Under the pieces are notes generated by a model. It searched no databases. It saw nothing but the letters and a program-made list of their open reading frames with translations, and was not told the origin of the DNA. Positions 63,728 to 64,000 of a DNA stretch of 64,000 nt are shown one piece after another (position 1 is the stretch's first letter; every line of letters starts with the position of its first letter). Source of the DNA: Seminavis robusta (lineage: Eukaryota > Bacillariophyta > Bacillariophyceae > Naviculales > Naviculaceae); the NCBI GenBank assembly GCA_903772945.1, contig CAICTM010000330.1, positions 1 to 64,000 on the forward strand, given 5' to 3'. Both the position numbers and the translations under genes were made by a program.

Positions 63728-64000
63728 TCAGGGGCCAATGCACTGAGGCACTGGTAATCAAGGTTTATATCAAGTTGTTGGGTTGTTGTTAACACTGGAT
63801 CAAGGCTGTGGCCAAGTCTGGTGCAGATATACCACTACCTGCAGGAGAAGATGGGATCAGAGCCAAAGGCTGTTAGGGATTCTTTCAGGGAAAACTGGAG
63901 AAGTCACGCTATAGCCAGTAGAGGCAGTGGTGGGGGGATCAAGGGGTGTTGTTGGTTGATGGGGCTGTGTTACTGGATGACACTGTGTTGTCTCAAAGGC
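63728..64000. other. Right edge of window, G/T-rich intergenic
   Basis: Nothing recognisable. Confidence 0.3.

Overview
This window looks like nuclear DNA of a diatom, most likely a pennate one. Its protein-coding genes have short GT-AG introns (84-264 bp), and their products include families typical of diatoms: an HSF transcription factor, a kinase with cyclic-nucleotide and EF-hand domains, WA-NGCPW ankyrin-type repeats, and 'A-F' plastid-targeting motifs after signal peptides. The intergenic DNA is rich in palindromic GTAC/CGTACG/GTACCGGTAC runs, and copia-type fossils of the kind common in diatoms are present. The species assignment is inference.

Layout. 1-8040: two (possibly three) decayed, mutually related copia-type retroelement copies arranged head to head. 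8041-14271: repeat-rich intergenic DNA with a small TA-flanked MITE and one TPR-like gene. 14272-31637: a gene-dense block with genes alternating between strands: LRR-like protein (-), ankyrin-like repeat protein (+), plastid-type FAD oxidoreductase (-), TRAPPC2L (+), a conserved secretory protein (-), a pseudokinase (+), the CAAX protease RCE1 (+), cyclin B (-) and a DNAJC17-like J-protein (-). 31831-41373: a transposon block. It holds a 5.5-kb Ginger-like DNA transposon (integrase, Ulp1-type protease and CXC protein, with TGTT...AACA ends and GATC target duplications), a 261-271-bp foldback element made of helically spaced TTTCAC/GTGAAA palindromes, and a 3.0-kb MULE-like transposon with perfect 22-bp terminal inverted repeats and three 9-bp palindromic satellite arrays. 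41491-58935: a second gene block: CRAL-TRIO protein, five-exon vWA protein, CAX Ca2+/H+ antiporter, TPR-TTLL ligase, HSF, a nuclear-type hypothetical protein, and a five-exon kinase-cNBD-cNBD-EF-hand protein with a 7-nt microexon. 59780-59850: tRNA-His(GTG). 59851-64000: repeat-rich DNA with hairpin duplications and decayed or unrecognised frames.

The host genes are not an operon and share no single pathway. Several pairs are divergent across short intergenic spaces (FAD oxidoreductase/TRAPPC2L 281 bp, CAX/TTLL 315 bp, 21163-gene/pseudokinase 489 bp) and may share promoters. Most others are tail to tail. Exon structures were inferred by reading GT...AG signals that restore continuous frames across recognisable domains. 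Family assignments rest on motifs seen in the sequence and recalled family knowledge; no searches were run.
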